This document shows positions 5,118-5,643 of a stretch of DNA of 5,643 nt, in pieces; the first letter of the stretch is position 1; every line of letters starts with the position of its first letter. The stretch covers positions 1 through 5,643 of the forward strand of contig JAISBQ010000089.1 of NCBI GenBank assembly GCA_031266115.1, read 5' to 3'. Below the pieces are notes generated by a model, which searched no databases, had not been told where the DNA came from, and worked only from the letters and a program-made list of their open reading frames with translations. A program made the position numbers and the translations under genes. The stretch is from Bifidobacteriaceae bacterium. Its GTDB lineage: Bacteria > Actinomycetota > Actinomycetes > Actinomycetales > WQXJ01.

Positions 5118-5643
5118 TCAGTCGAGCAGCCGGCCAGGAAGCTGCCGTTCCAGCCAGTTCATGTGGCGCAACTCGGATCCGGTGGGACTCGCTCCCAGCT
5201 TGACCTCAATGGCCAGGACGCGATGATCCTCCCGCTCGACGATCAGATCAATCTCGTGTGCGCCGCCGTCAGTACGCAGATGGCTGACGCGGGCACCCGC
5301 CGATTGTGCGAGCACCCGAACGGTCTGAGTCGCAAGCGATTCGAACAGCGCACCGAGGAATGTCGAATCGCGAGGCATCGGCGGGTCATCGGCACCAGCG
5401 ATCAACGACGATGCGCTCATACCAAGCGCGCGGGCTGCGAGAGCGGGGTCCACGAGATGGTGTTTGGGCGCTTGGCCCAGCCGTTTGAGGTGCGCGGATG
5501 TGGGGAGCCACGCCGGCAGAGGTTCGACCACCCAGACCCGTTCCAACAACTCCGTGTAGGCCATGGCTGTGACTCGACTCGGCTTGTCGGATACGCCCGG
5601 TGTCGCGGCGTTCAGAATTGTCGGGTACGAGGCGGTGGTCGAC
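5118..5643 (-). CDS. DUF4143-family AAA ATPase, C-terminal part (5' end beyond right edge)
   Basis: Proteins of this family (about 400 residues) join an N-terminal AAA ATPase to a C-terminal DUF4143 domain with a nuclease-like fold; their cellular role is not settled. Only 174 residues are visible. The frame is open to the right edge and reads STTASYPTILNAATPGVSDK before MAYTELLERVWVVEPLPAW. Family proteins have just such residues there, so the ATG at 5564 is internal, not the start. Further on are LGQAPKHHLVDPALAARALG, the conserved LFESL, and GGAHEIDLIVE...LAIEVKLG, whose Glu/Asp and Glu-Val-Lys match a PD-(D/E)xK-like site. Walker motifs would lie outside the window. It ends at TGA right after LERQLPGRLLD, about 27 residues short of the family end, while the missing tail continues in frame. 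The gene is therefore probably truncated by a nonsense change (for example CGA to TGA). Whether the shortened protein works is unknown. Confidence 0.85.
   Translation of the reverse strand, partial: STTASYPTILNAATPGVSDKPSRVTAMAYTELLERVWVVEPLPAWLPTSAHLKRLGQAPKHHLVDPALAARALGMSASSLIAGADDPPMPRDSTFLGALFESLATQTVRVLAQSAGARVSHLRTDGGAHEIDLIVEREDHRVLAIEVKLGASPTGSELRHMNWLERQLPGRLLD

Noticed and set aside
5118..5120. TGA as a selenocysteine codon
   Set aside because: No selenoprotein role is known for this family and the position is not a conserved Cys. A nonsense change is simpler.
5118..5564. ATG at 5564 as the start of a small 148-residue protein
   Set aside because: The frame continues upstream to the window edge with sequence that matches the interior of DUF4143 proteins, so this ATG is an internal methionine.

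Overview
The window is GC-rich and looks like chromosomal DNA of a high-GC Gram-positive (Actinomycetota). This rests on the base composition, a GTG start with a strong Shine-Dalgarno sequence, an L25/Ctc-type protein with an acidic tail, and the rplY-pth-mfd neighbourhood that is common in that phylum. I cannot fix the genus from the sequence.

Left two thirds (1-3999): a compact minus-strand cluster, read from right to left as rplY (ribosomal protein L25/Ctc, 3999 to 3403), pth (peptidyl-tRNA hydrolase, 3338 to 2709) and mfd (transcription-repair coupling factor, 2662 and off the left edge). The gaps are 64 and 46 bases, each gene has its own ribosome-binding site, and there is no obvious terminator between them, so one transcript is likely. 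The three products serve the ribosome, recycling of stalled peptidyl-tRNA, and rescue of stalled RNA polymerase. mfd is open for 887 codons and ends inside the second half of the helicase module only because the window ends.

Middle right (4000-5117): about 1.1 kb with no convincing gene. It is dense in structured repeats: (i) two 51-bp near-perfect palindromes (4501-4551, 4638-4688) of lower GC than their surroundings; (ii) two copies of a 64-bp quasi-palindromic repeat (4271-4334, 4959-5022), 56 of 64 bases identical; (iii) five exact copies of the 11-mer GGACGATGGCG in both orientations; (iv) a perfect DnaA-box sequence between the two palindromes; and (v) short tandem repeats. The rplY leader, about 200 nt if the weak promoter call is right, lies at its left end.

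Right end (5118-5643, minus strand): the C-terminal part of an AAA ATPase of the DUF4143 family, whose 5' part is outside the window. It stops at an in-frame TGA. The family's usual C-terminal tail is still readable in the same frame directly after that TGA, so the gene seems to carry a nonsense mutation or a read-through stop.

The best candidates for something undescribed are the paired 51-bp palindromes and the surrounding cluster of repeats. No new protein system is visible.
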